Assembly: GCA_900763355.1 (NCBI GenBank)
Contig: CAAFJY010000139.1
Location: 1-23,300, forward strand
Reading direction: 5' to 3'
Source of the DNA: Clostridia bacterium
GTDB lineage: Bacteria; Bacillota; Clostridia; Oscillospirales; Butyricicoccaceae
Length of the DNA: 23,300 bases
The notes beneath the pieces were generated by a model. That model was given only the letters and a program-made list of their open reading frames with translations. It made no database searches and was not told the origin of the DNA. Numbering within the stretch: position 1 is the stretch's first letter; each line of letters begins with the position of its first letter. Made by a program: the position numbers and the translations under genes. This document shows, piece after piece, positions 6,898-13,660 of this stretch.

Positions 6898-7314
6898 ATG
6901 GAAAAGAAAAAACTGGTCATCGGCGTCATCGGCGCCGACGTCCACGCCGTTGGGATCCAGATCCTTTACCACGCCTTCACCGACGCGGGCTTTGACGTCA
7001 CCAACCTGGGCGTCATGGTCTCCCAGGAGGAGTATATCGCCGCCGCCATCGAGACCAAGGCCGATGCCATCGTCGTTTCCTCTCTCTACGGCCAGGGCGA
7101 GCTGGACTGCCGCGGCATGCGGGAAAAGTGCGATGAAGCCGGCCTGAAGGGCATCCTCCTGTATGTGGGCGGGAACATCGTCATCGGCAAGCAGAACTTT
7201 GCCGACGTGGAAAAGCGCTTCGAAGCCATGGGCTTTAACCGTGCCTTCCCCCCGGGGACCGCACCGGAGACCACCATCGCCGCTTTGAAGAAGGACCTGG
7301 GCGTCGAGGACTGA
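6898..7314 (+). CDS. glmS: Glutamate mutase sigma subunit (methylaspartate mutase S), B12-binding
   Basis: This 138-residue protein is the small cobalamin-binding component of glutamate mutase, which with GlmE rearranges L-glutamate to L-threo-3-methylaspartate using adenosylcobalamin. The base-off/His-on motif DxHxxG is seen as Asp14-x-His16-x-x-Gly19 in GADVHAVG, followed by SSLYGQGELDC and LLYVGGNIVIGKQ, all as in clostridial GlmS (137 residues). The start at 6898 (MEKKK) matches the family; the ATG at 6886 is inside the ribosome binding site TGAGGTG and would add only four residues. The name glmS here is the mutase S component, not glucosamine-6-phosphate synthase. It is the first gene of the second operon and glmL starts three bases after its stop. 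Confidence 0.95.
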   Translation: MEKKKLVIGVIGADVHAVGIQILYHAFTDAGFDVTNLGVMVSQEEYIAAAIETKADAIVVSSLYGQGELDCRGMREKCDEAGLKGILLYVGGNIVIGKQNFADVEKRFEAMGFNRAFPPGTAPETTIAALKKDLGVED

Positions 7315-7317
7315 GCC

Positions 7318-8706
7318 ATGCGCCCTGTATTGTTGATTGATTTCGGCAGTACCTATACCAAGGTCACGGCGGTGGACCTGGACACCGAGACCCTTTTGGG
7401 CACGGCGGCCTCCTTCACCACCATCGAGACCGACATCAACGACGGTCTGAACAACGCTCTTGCGATTTTGGAGCAGCAGACCGGCCCGCTGGAGTTCGTC
7501 CACCGCTATGCCTGCTCCTCCGCTGCCGGGGGGCTCAAGATGATCGCCTCCGGCCTGGTGCCGGAGCTGACCTCGGAAGCCGCCAAGCAGGCCTCCCTGG
7601 GCGCCGGGGCCAAGATCGCCAAGATCTATTCCTTTGAGCTCACCGAGGACGATGTGGAGGAGATCGACCGCATCCGGCCGGACATCTTCCTCCTGGTGGG
7701 GGGGACCGACGGCGGCAACGCCGACTGCATCCTCCACAATGCCCGGATGCTCTCCACCTGCCAGGCCGATTTCCCCGTGGTCATCGCCGGCAACCGGACG
7801 GCGGCGCGGCAGTGCCAGCGCATTCTGGCCGGGCGCGAGACCTTTATCTGCGAAAACGTCATGCCCAAGTTTGGGACGCTGAACATCGAGCCCACCCAGG
7901 AGCAGATCCGCGCCATCTTCCTGCGGCGGATCATCCAGGCCAAGGGCCTCAGCCGCGCCAGCGAGCTCATTTCGGGCATCATGATGCCCACCCCCTCCGC
8001 CATGATGAAGGCCATGGAGCTTCTGGCCAACGGCTGCGAAGGGGAGGACGGCATCGGCGAGCTCATGGCTCTCGACGTGGGCGGCGCCACCACCGACGTC
8101 TATTCCATCGCCGACGGGATGCCTCAGGATATGAGCACCGTGTACAAGGGTCTCCCCGAGCCCTATATCAAGCGGACGGTGGAGGGGGACATCGGGATGC
8201 GGTATAGCATCCACGGCATCGTGGACGCCGCCGGCATCGGCAAGATCTCCCGCCTGTCCGGCATCCCCGTGCCCAAGGCGCAGAAGATGATCGACCACCT
8301 CTCGGTCCACACCGACGAGGTCCCCCAGGACGAGACCTGGGAGAACCTGGATTTCGCTCTCGCGGCCATGGCCTGCGAAACGGCGGCCCGCCGCCACGCC
8401 GGTCATCTGGAGGAGGCCTATACCTGCAACGGCAAGGTCTTTGTCCAGACGGGGAAGGATCTCCGCCCGGTCCGCCAGATGGTGGTCACCGGCGGGAGCC
8501 TCATCCACACCAAACGCACCGGCGAGATCGCCTCGCACGCATTTTTCTCTCCGGCAGACCCCATGTCCCTGCGGCCGCTGAAGGCGCAGGTCCTGGTGGA
8601 TCGCCGCTATATCCTGGCCGCCATGGGCCTGCTCTCCGAGTACGAGCCCCAGGCCGCCCTTCGAATCATGAAAAAGGAGCTGATCCCGGATGGATATTCA
8701 GAATAA
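7318..8706 (+). CDS. glmL: Glutamate mutase reactivating factor / chaperone (MutL, GlmL family ATPase)
   Basis: This 462-residue protein belongs to the ASKHA (actin/Hsp70-like) ATPase family GlmL/MutL. Phosphate-binding loops are visible at residues 7-17 (IDFGSTYTKVT) and 251-262 (ALDVGGATTDVY); LLVGGTDGGN at about 125-134 is another family signature. Proteins of this family lie between the S and E genes of glutamate mutase in clostridia and are thought to restore holoenzyme after cobalamin inactivation or damage. The order glmS-glmL-glmE here is that classical arrangement. Its last 17 bases overlap the start of glmE, consistent with coupled translation. It is unrelated to the DNA mismatch-repair MutL despite the shared name. 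Confidence 0.92.
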   Translation: MRPVLLIDFGSTYTKVTAVDLDTETLLGTAASFTTIETDINDGLNNALAILEQQTGPLEFVHRYACSSAAGGLKMIASGLVPELTSEAAKQASLGAGAKIAKIYSFELTEDDVEEIDRIRPDIFLLVGGTDGGNADCILHNARMLSTCQADFPVVIAGNRTAARQCQRILAGRETFICENVMPKFGTLNIEPTQEQIRAIFLRRIIQAKGLSRASELISGIMMPTPSAMMKAMELLANGCEGEDGIGELMALDVGGATTDVYSIADGMPQDMSTVYKGLPEPYIKRTVEGDIGMRYSIHGIVDAAGIGKISRLSGIPVPKAQKMIDHLSVHTDEVPQDETWENLDFALAAMACETAARRHAGHLEEAYTCNGKVFVQTGKDLRPVRQMVVTGGSLIHTKRTGEIASHAFFSPADPMSLRPLKAQVLVDRRYILAAMGLLSEYEPQAALRIMKKELIPDGYSE

Positions 8707-10141
8707 GCGCATCCCCGAAGGGGAATTCCAGGCCCTCCGCAAAGAGGTCCTGACCCAGTGGCCCACCGGCAAGGACGTGGATTTCCAGGAGGCCGTGGAC
8801 TACCACAAGCACATGCCCGAAGAGCGCATCTTCTCCCAGAAGCTGCTCAACGCCAAGAAAAACGGCCAGACCCTCATCCAGCCCCGCGCCGGCGTGGCCC
8901 TGGTGGACGAGCACATCAAGCTGCTGACCTATCTCCAGGACAACGGCGAGGCCGATCTGCTGCCCACCACCATCGACAGCTACACCCGTCAGAACCGCTA
9001 TGCCGAGGCCGAGGACGGCATCGCCGAATCCAAGAAAAACGGCCGTTCCATGCTCAACGGCTTCCCCGCCGTCAACCACGGCGTAGCGGCCTGCCGCAGC
9101 GTCATCGAGTCCCTGCACACCCCCGTCCAGGTCCGTCACGGCACCCCGGACGCCCGTCTGCTCACCGAGATCACCTATGCCGGCGGCTTCACCTCCTACG
9201 AGGGCGGCGGCATCTCCTACAACCTCCCCTACGCCAAAAACGTTCCCATGGAGGTCACCATCCGCGACTGGCAGTATGTAGACCGTCTGACCGGTATGTA
9301 TGAGGAAGCCGGCGTTTCCATCAATCGCGAGCCCTATGGCCCCCTCACCGGCACGCTGGTGCCCGCCTGTGTCTCCCACGCCGTGGCCATCATCGAAGCG
9401 CTGCTGGCCGCCGAGCAGGGCGTCAAGAACATCACGGTCGGCTATGGCCAGTGCGGCAATCTGGTGCAGGACGTGGCCGCCATCCGCACCCTGGAAGAGC
9501 TCACCGATGAATACCTGGAAAAGAACGGATATACCGACGTCAACGTCACCACCGTTTTCCATCAGTGGATGGGCGGCTTCCCCGCCGACGAGGCCAAGGC
9601 CTTCGGCGTCATCTCCTGGGGCTCCGCCACCGCCGCTTTGAGCAAGGCCACCAAGGTCATCGTCAAGACCCCCCACGAGGCCGTGGGCATCCCCACCATG
9701 GAGGCCAACGCCCAGGGTCTGCGCTGCACCAAGCAGGTCATCAATATGCTCTCCGACCAGGTGTGCACCGCCGTCAACCTGGAGCAGGAGAAGGAGATCA
9801 TCCGTCAGGAGACCCGCTGCATCGTGGACAAGTGCTTTGAGCTGGGCCAGGGCGACATCGCCGTGGGCACCGTCCGGGCCGTCCAGGCGGGTGTGCTGGA
9901 CATTCCCTTCGCCCCCTCCCGCTTCAACGCCGGCAAGATGCTCCCTGCCCGGGACAACGACGGCGCCATCCGCATCCTGGATATGGGCAATCTCCCCTTC
10001 ACCCAGGACCTCAAGGACTTCCATCGGGAAAAGATCGAAGAGCGCGCCCGGGCCGAAGGCCGCAAGGCTTCCTTCCAGATGGTCATCGACGACGTCTATG
10101 CCATCTCCAAGGGCCGTCTGGTGGGCCGCCCCAAGAAATAA
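8690..10141 (+). CDS. glmE: Glutamate mutase epsilon subunit (methylaspartate mutase E)
   Basis: This is the catalytic TIM-barrel subunit of glutamate mutase, 483 residues, the same length as the Clostridium cochlearium enzyme. The arginine claw that holds the glutamate carboxylates in that structure falls at the same numbers here: Arg66 (LIQPRAG), Arg100 (DSYTRQNR) and Arg149 (VQVRHGTPD). Glu171 and Tyr181 in the segment SYEGGGISYNLPYAK are also present. The enzyme should therefore be active when paired with GlmS and B12. AAGGAG at 8674-8679 inside glmL, 10 nt before the ATG, is its ribosome binding site, and the gene overlaps glmL by 17 bases. A 74-nt AT-rich gap follows before mal; no convincing promoter or terminator was seen in it. 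Confidence 0.96.
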   Translation: MDIQNKRIPEGEFQALRKEVLTQWPTGKDVDFQEAVDYHKHMPEERIFSQKLLNAKKNGQTLIQPRAGVALVDEHIKLLTYLQDNGEADLLPTTIDSYTRQNRYAEAEDGIAESKKNGRSMLNGFPAVNHGVAACRSVIESLHTPVQVRHGTPDARLLTEITYAGGFTSYEGGGISYNLPYAKNVPMEVTIRDWQYVDRLTGMYEEAGVSINREPYGPLTGTLVPACVSHAVAIIEALLAAEQGVKNITVGYGQCGNLVQDVAAIRTLEELTDEYLEKNGYTDVNVTTVFHQWMGGFPADEAKAFGVISWGSATAALSKATKVIVKTPHEAVGIPTMEANAQGLRCTKQVINMLSDQVCTAVNLEQEKEIIRQETRCIVDKCFELGQGDIAVGTVRAVQAGVLDIPFAPSRFNAGKMLPARDNDGAIRILDMGNLPFTQDLKDFHREKIEERARAEGRKASFQMVIDDVYAISKGRLVGRPKK

Positions 10142-10215
10142 GGGCGATCCCCCCAATTTCATCAAAAATCATTGAAAATATTGATTTGAAACAAAGATAA
10201 GGAGCGTTTTTTCTT

Positions 10216-11478
10216 ATGAAAATCGTAGATCTTGTTTGTTCCGCCGGCCGCACCGGCTTCTACTTCGACGACCAGCGCGCCATCAAAAAGGGCGCCGGTC
10301 ACGACGGTGTCTTCTATGTGGGCGAGCCTGTGACCGAGGGCTTCTCCTCTGTCCGCCAGCCCGGCGAGTCCATCTCTGTCATGCTGGTCCTGGAAGACGG
10401 CCAGGTGGCCTACGGCGACTGCGCCGCCGTCCAGTATTCCGGTGCCGGTGGACGGGATCCCCTCTTCCTGGCCCGGGATTTCATCCCCCTCATCGAAAAG
10501 TACATCAAGCCCGAGCTGGTGGGCAAGGAGGCCGATGATTTCCGCGGCCTGTGCGCCATGATGGAGGCTATCCAGATCGACGGCAAGCGCCTGCACACCG
10601 CCATCCGCTACGGGATGTCCCAGGCCATCCTGGACGCCGTGGCCAAGGCCACCCATCGCCAGATGTGCGAGGTCGTGGCCGATGAGTACGGCTGCACCGT
10701 CTCCGACAAGCCCATCGCCATCTTCACCCAGTCCGGCGACGACCGCTACAACAACGCCGACAAGATGATCATCAAGGGCGCTCAGGTCCTGCCCCACGCC
10801 CTGATCAACAACGTGGAGGAGAAGCTGGGCAAGCACGGCGAAAAGCTGGCCGAGTATGTGGGCTGGCTCCGTGACCGCATCCTGGCCAAGCGCCTGGATC
10901 CCTCCTATGCCCCCGTGCTGCACATCGACGTTTATGGCACCATCGGCGCCGCCTTCGGCAACAACAACTACAAGGCCATGGCCGACTACATCGCTCAGCT
11001 GGAAGAGATCGCCAAGCCCTTCCACCTGCGCATCGAAGGCCCCATGGACTGCGACTGCGACCGCGAGACCCAGATCGAGGCCCTCGCCGGCCTGACGAAG
11101 GAGCTGGATGACCGCGGCATCCAGGTGGAGCTGGTGGCCGACGAGTGGTGCAACACCCTGGAGGACATCAAGCTCTTCGCCGACCGCAAGGCTGGTCACA
11201 TGATCCAGATCAAGACCCCCGACCTGGGCGGCGTCAACAACACCATCGAGGCCGTTCTGTACTGCAAGGCCAAGGGCATCGGCGCCTACCAGGGCGGCAC
11301 CTGCAACGAGACCGACCGGTCCGCTCAGGTCTGCGTCCAGTGCGCCATGGCCACCCAGCCCGATCAGATCCTGGCCAAGCCCGGCATGGGCGTGGACGAG
11401 GGCTTCATGATCGTCTACAACGAGATGAACCGCATCCTGGCCCTCCGCAAGGCCAAGGCCGCCTGCAAGTGCTGCTGA
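10216..11478 (+). CDS. mal: Methylaspartate ammonia-lyase
   Basis: This 420-residue enolase-superfamily enzyme removes ammonia from L-threo-3-methylaspartate to give mesaconate. Catalytic residues known from Clostridium tetanomorphum are visible: His194 (QVLPHALIN) and the lysine in QIKTPDLGG (Lys333 here, Lys331 there). The metal ligands are Asp238 (HIDVYG), Glu274 (RIEGPMD) and Asp309 (ADEW). A short insertion near FGNNNY and a second in DCDCD explain the small shift in numbering. The N-terminus CSAGRTGFYFDDQRAIKKGAGHDG is typical. Family length is about 413; the few extra residues form an unusual cysteine-rich end, CKCC. GGAG at 10201-10204 precedes the ATG. It is the last gene of the operon and a terminator-like hairpin follows at once. 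Confidence 0.96.
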   Translation: MKIVDLVCSAGRTGFYFDDQRAIKKGAGHDGVFYVGEPVTEGFSSVRQPGESISVMLVLEDGQVAYGDCAAVQYSGAGGRDPLFLARDFIPLIEKYIKPELVGKEADDFRGLCAMMEAIQIDGKRLHTAIRYGMSQAILDAVAKATHRQMCEVVADEYGCTVSDKPIAIFTQSGDDRYNNADKMIIKGAQVLPHALINNVEEKLGKHGEKLAEYVGWLRDRILAKRLDPSYAPVLHIDVYGTIGAAFGNNNYKAMADYIAQLEEIAKPFHLRIEGPMDCDCDRETQIEALAGLTKELDDRGIQVELVADEWCNTLEDIKLFADRKAGHMIQIKTPDLGGVNNTIEAVLYCKAKGIGAYQGGTCNETDRSAQVCVQCAMATQPDQILAKPGMGVDEGFMIVYNEMNRILALRKAKAACKCC

Positions 11479-11481
11479 TTT

Positions 11482-11518
11482 CCCCACAAAATCTACGATT
11501 TTGCGGGGGCCCCTTTTG
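11482..11518 (+). terminator. Terminator-like hairpin after mal
   Basis: CCCCACAAAATC (11482-11493) and GATTTTGCGGGG (11497-11508) pair over 12 positions with one mismatch and a TAC loop. Only a weak T run (CCTTTT) follows, so termination may be incomplete; the bidirectional hairpin at 11652 provides a second stop. Confidence 0.6.
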
Positions 11519-11566
11519 ATTTGATAGACTCCGGTCGCCTGACACACAGGCTCCCTGCGTCGGACG

Positions 11567-11598
11567 CCGCACTCGCGGCGCGGCGCAGAAGCGCCGTA
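11567..11598. repeat. 32-bp direct repeat, left copy
   Basis: The 32 bases starting CCGCACTCGCGG and ending GAAGCGCCGTA recur exactly, in the same orientation, at 23158-23189. The element contains a perfect hairpin CGGCGC-AGAA-GCGCCG (11581-11596). A second overlapping hairpin, GAAGCGCC-GTAT-GGCGCTTC (11588-11607), is possible only at this copy. Flanking sequence is not shared. The spacer 11479-11688 otherwise holds only hairpins and no gene. Confidence 0.8.
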
Positions 11599-11644
11599 TG
11601 GCGCTTCCCGGAAGCTGCTCCCGTGAAATTTTCCTCGGAAATTC

Positions 11645-11690
11645 AAAAAAGCCACCCCGCGGCGCTGCCGCGGGGTGGGTTTTCTTTTTT
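11645..11690 (-). terminator. Bidirectional terminator between mal and the NimA-like gene
   Basis: CCACCCCGCGGC (11652-11663) and GCCGCGGGGTGG (11667-11678) form a perfect 12-bp stem with a 3-nt loop. An A run on the left (11645-11650) acts as the U tract for the minus-strand genes; a T-rich run on the right (11680-11690) does so for plus-strand readthrough from mal. Confidence 0.9.
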
Positions 11691-12159
11691 ACGGATGCAC
11701 CTTGCAGGACAGGCTTTCCGCCTCCAGCCGGTAGACATTGGTGCGCGCCAGCATCTCGTCTGGGAAATTCCAGGTTTTTTCGGGGGCATAGTGGGCCATC
11801 ACGGCATCCAGGCCCCGGCGCTTGTCCTCCGCCGTTTCCGCCGGGGCGAGCCGCCCGGTGCCCATGATGCACTGATAGGCGGTGGTGAAGCCGCAGGCCA
11901 TCTCCGCGCCCCGGAGCCTGTGGCCGCAGTCCATCTCAAAGCTCACCCGGGGGCACTGCCGGGCCAGGGCAGCCTTGCGCCCCTCTCCAGCCCCGTGAAA
12001 CCAGAGGGTATAGCGTTCCCCCGCCTTCTCCCAGCCAAAGCTCATGGGGACGAGATAGACCTCCTCCCCATCCCAGAAGCCCACCCGGCAGCAGTCGCAT
12101 TTGTTCAGGATCTCGGCGATCCGGGCGGGGTCGGTGACGTTCAGTTCGGCTCTTCTCAT
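11689..12159 (-). CDS. Pyridoxamine 5'-phosphate oxidase-like flavin-binding protein (NimA family)
   Basis: This 156-residue protein has the split-barrel flavin-binding pattern of the PPOX-like / NimA group (COG3467). It has an N-terminal helix DPARIAEILNKCDCCRVGFWDGEEVYLVPMSFGW, then LWFHGAGEGRKAALARQCPRVSFEMD and a central SVIGxGR-like strand seen as CIMGTGRL, ending in an acidic helix and a short strand. Members bind FMN or a related cofactor; some reduce nitroimidazoles, but most have no known substrate, so drug resistance should not be assumed. It begins 21 nt after the PhzF gene on the same strand and probably shares its transcript; GAGGAAG upstream is a rather distant ribosome binding site. 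The gene ends at a strong terminator. Confidence 0.85.
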   Translation of the reverse strand: MRRAELNVTDPARIAEILNKCDCCRVGFWDGEEVYLVPMSFGWEKAGERYTLWFHGAGEGRKAALARQCPRVSFEMDCGHRLRGAEMACGFTTAYQCIMGTGRLAPAETAEDKRRGLDAVMAHYAPEKTWNFPDEMLARTNVYRLEAESLSCKVHP

Positions 12160-12180
12160 GGTGTCGTTTTCTTCTTCCTC

Positions 12181-12969
12181 TCAGGCATTTTCCGGGTGGA
12201 GCTCCCCTTCCAGGTAGAGGACAGCGTCGCCGCCGATCTCCACCCGGTCCCCCTTCATGACGCACAAAAGCTCGCCGCCCCGCCGGGAGAGCTGCCGGGC
12301 CCGGAGCGTGGTTTTCCCCAGCCGCTCGCTCCAAAAGGGGGCGAGAGAACAGTGGGCCGATCCGGTGACCGGGTCCTCGGCCACCGCGTCCCGGGGGTCA
12401 AAATAGCGGCTGACAAAGTCGCAGTCCTCCCCAGCCGCCGTGGGCACCATGCCCCATTGGGGGATGATCTCCTTCATTTTTTCCAGGTCGGGATCCAGGC
12501 GGCCCACCGCCTCGGCGCTTTCCAGCAGCACCACCATGTCCCGGGACTGCCAGCAGCCCAGGACCTTTTCCCCCAGGCATTCCTCGATGCCCGCAGGGAT
12601 GGGGATCTCCCGGGGCGCCCGCGCGGGGAAATCCAGGACGAAGCCCTGACCCTCCGGTCCCCGCTTGACCCACAGCGGCCCGCTGCAGGAGGAGAGCTCC
12701 ACGCTGTCGCCCCCTTCCAGCCTGTCCAGCAGGACGAAGCCGGAGGCCAGGGTGGCGTGTCCGCAGAGATCCATCTCAAAGCTGGGGGTGAACCAGCGGA
12801 TCTCCCAGCCCCCTTCCCCCTTGTGGAGAAAGGCCGTCTCCGGGAGATTGTTTTCCCCCGCGATGCGCTGCATGAGCCCGTCCTCCGGCCACTGCTCCAC
12901 CACACAGACCCCCGCCGGGTTCCCGGCAAAGAGCTTTTTCGTAAAGGCATCCGCCAGATAATATTTCAC
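12181..12969 (-). CDS. PhzF-family isomerase / epimerase-like protein
   Basis: This 262-residue protein is a member of the PhzF family, which share a duplicated diaminopimelate-epimerase-like fold. Signatures are AFTKKLFAGNPAGV near the N-terminus, NNLPETAFL containing the expected catalytic glutamate (Glu44), MDLCGHATLASGFVL and, near the C-terminus, DPVTGSAHCSLAPFW. PhzF itself isomerises a phenazine precursor, but relatives outside phenazine clusters have mostly unknown substrates and no phenazine genes are seen here. The start chosen is a GTG at 12969, since GGAAAGGA at 12980-12987 lies 10 nt before it and the family begins at this point; the ATG at 13026 lies upstream of the likely transcript start. 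It is followed by the NimA-like gene, and the pair may deal with a small-molecule stress. Confidence 0.87.
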   Translation of the reverse strand: MKYYLADAFTKKLFAGNPAGVCVVEQWPEDGLMQRIAGENNLPETAFLHKGEGGWEIRWFTPSFEMDLCGHATLASGFVLLDRLEGGDSVELSSCSGPLWVKRGPEGQGFVLDFPARAPREIPIPAGIEECLGEKVLGCWQSRDMVVLLESAEAVGRLDPDLEKMKEIIPQWGMVPTAAGEDCDFVSRYFDPRDAVAEDPVTGSAHCSLAPFWSERLGKTTLRARQLSRRGGELLCVMKGDRVEIGGDAVLYLEGELHPENA

Positions 12970-13014
12970 GCGCGTCCCATCCTTTCCGCGCCCGGCCCGC
13001 CGGGCGTTTTTCCC

Positions 13015-13043
13015 ATCATAGCACACTTTTGTTTCCCTGAACA
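13015..13043 (-). promoter_or_regulatory. Probable promoter of the PhzF / NimA-like operon
   Basis: On the minus strand TGC-TATGAT gives an extended -10 (TATGAT at 13020-13015), with TGTTCA 17 bp upstream (13043-13038) as a weak -35. Transcription would begin about 40 nt before the GTG start at 12969. Confidence 0.5.
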
Positions 13044-13045
13044 GT

Positions 13046-13063
13046 GGTCAGAAAAACCTGACC
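13046..13063. promoter_or_regulatory. Inverted repeat next to the PhzF promoter
   Basis: GGTCAG (13046-13051) and CTGACC (13058-13063) are perfect 6-bp arms separated by 6 bp, ending 3 bp from the -35 hexamer at 13038-13043. That position would suit an activator, but the site could be chance or part of a decayed hairpin. Confidence 0.35.
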
Positions 13064-13097
13064 GCCCCGCCCTGCCCGGCAAAACAGAAAAAGCATG

Positions 13098-13125
13098 AAA
13101 AAAGCGCCCTCCCGGGCGCTTTTTT
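13098..13125 (-). terminator. Terminator of the phage-like operon
   Basis: AAAAAAGCGCCC (13098-13109) and GGGCGCTTTTTT (13114-13125) form a perfect 12-bp hairpin with a TCCC loop and A/T runs on both sides. It lies 13 nt past the stop codon of the last phage gene and isolates the PhzF operon downstream. Confidence 0.92.
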
Positions 13126-13138
13126 CGCAGATTTCCCT

Positions 13139-13273
13139 TTATTTCTCCCCCGAGAGGATCTTTTCCCGCTCCGCCCCGGTGATGGCCCCGGCCTGGGCCA
13201 GAGCCTCCAGCTGCCGGGCGGTATAGAGCCCCTTGCGGTAATAGAGACGGATCAGGTCATAATACCGGCTCAT
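13139..13273 (-). CDS. xkdX: XkdX-family small phage protein
   Basis: This is a 44-residue protein read from the ATG at 13273 to the TAA at 13139: it starts MSRYYDLIRLYYRKGLYTA, then QLEALAQAGAITGAEREKIL. The pattern of a tyrosine-rich first helix, GLYT, then a helix and AGxIT is that of XkdX proteins of PBSX-like phages, which are always about 40-55 residues and lie at the end of the tail/fibre gene block. Its role is unknown. It begins one base after the preceding gene ends, with GGAGGAGGGATGAG upstream as ribosome binding site. It is the last gene before the operon terminator. Confidence 0.85.
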   Translation of the reverse strand: MSRYYDLIRLYYRKGLYTARQLEALAQAGAITGAEREKILSGEK

Positions 13274-13274
13274 C

Positions 13275-13640
13275 TCATCCCTCCTCCCCGGTCAGCATGG
13301 CATACAGGAGCTTGGCGTTCTCCTCCTCCAGCCGGGCGTTTTCCGCCTGGGCCGCCCGGAGCTGGCCGGACTTGAGGATGAGCTCCTCCTCGGCCTCCAT
13401 CACCCGGGCCAGCACCACGCTGCGGCGCATCACCCGGCGGTAGCCGGTCTCCCGGCCCGCTTCCTCCCCGTTTTCGTCCAGGATCACCAGGTCGTTTTCC
13501 TCCATGGCCCGGAGAGCCGTTTCATCGGCCGCCCCCGCCAGACGCAGCTCCAGCGCCGGGACGCTCCGCCCCGCCGCCTGGGCCCGGGTCTGAAAAACCT
13601 CCCCTTCCAGGGTCACATCGCCAAATTTCAGCTGACTCAT
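13275..13640 (-). CDS. Unknown phage tail-region protein with C-terminal coiled coil
   Basis: This 121-residue protein starts MSQLKFGDVTLEGEVF, the kind of short beta-rich start seen in small tail-tip proteins. The centre has VILDENGEEAGRETGYRRV. The final third (about 82-116) is a heptad-like helix rich in Glu, Leu and Ala (AEEELILKSGQLRAAQAENARLEEENAKLL), probably a coiled coil. I do not recognise the family. Position between the DUF6273 protein and XkdX corresponds to the xkdW slot of PBSX, where small accessory proteins or tail-fibre helpers are encoded. AAGGAGGA at about 13647-13653 fixes the start at 13640; a longer open frame upstream is only an overlap with the neighbouring gene. Confidence 0.75.
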   Translation of the reverse strand: MSQLKFGDVTLEGEVFQTRAQAAGRSVPALELRLAGAADETALRAMEENDLVILDENGEEAGRETGYRRVMRRSVVLARVMEAEEELILKSGQLRAAQAENARLEEENAKLLYAMLTGEEG

Positions 13641-13660
13641 GCGCTTTCCTCCTTCTTGTT

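Noticed and set aside
10142..10215. Internal promoter between glmE and mal
   Set aside because: TTGAAA at 10172 has only a poor -10 partner (GATAAG), and the transcript would start after the ribosome binding site of mal.
11521..13098. Plus-strand open frame of 525 codons opposite the NimA-like and PhzF genes
   Set aside because: Antisense shadow; it runs through the terminator at 11652-11678 and the product looks like reverse-complement coding noise.
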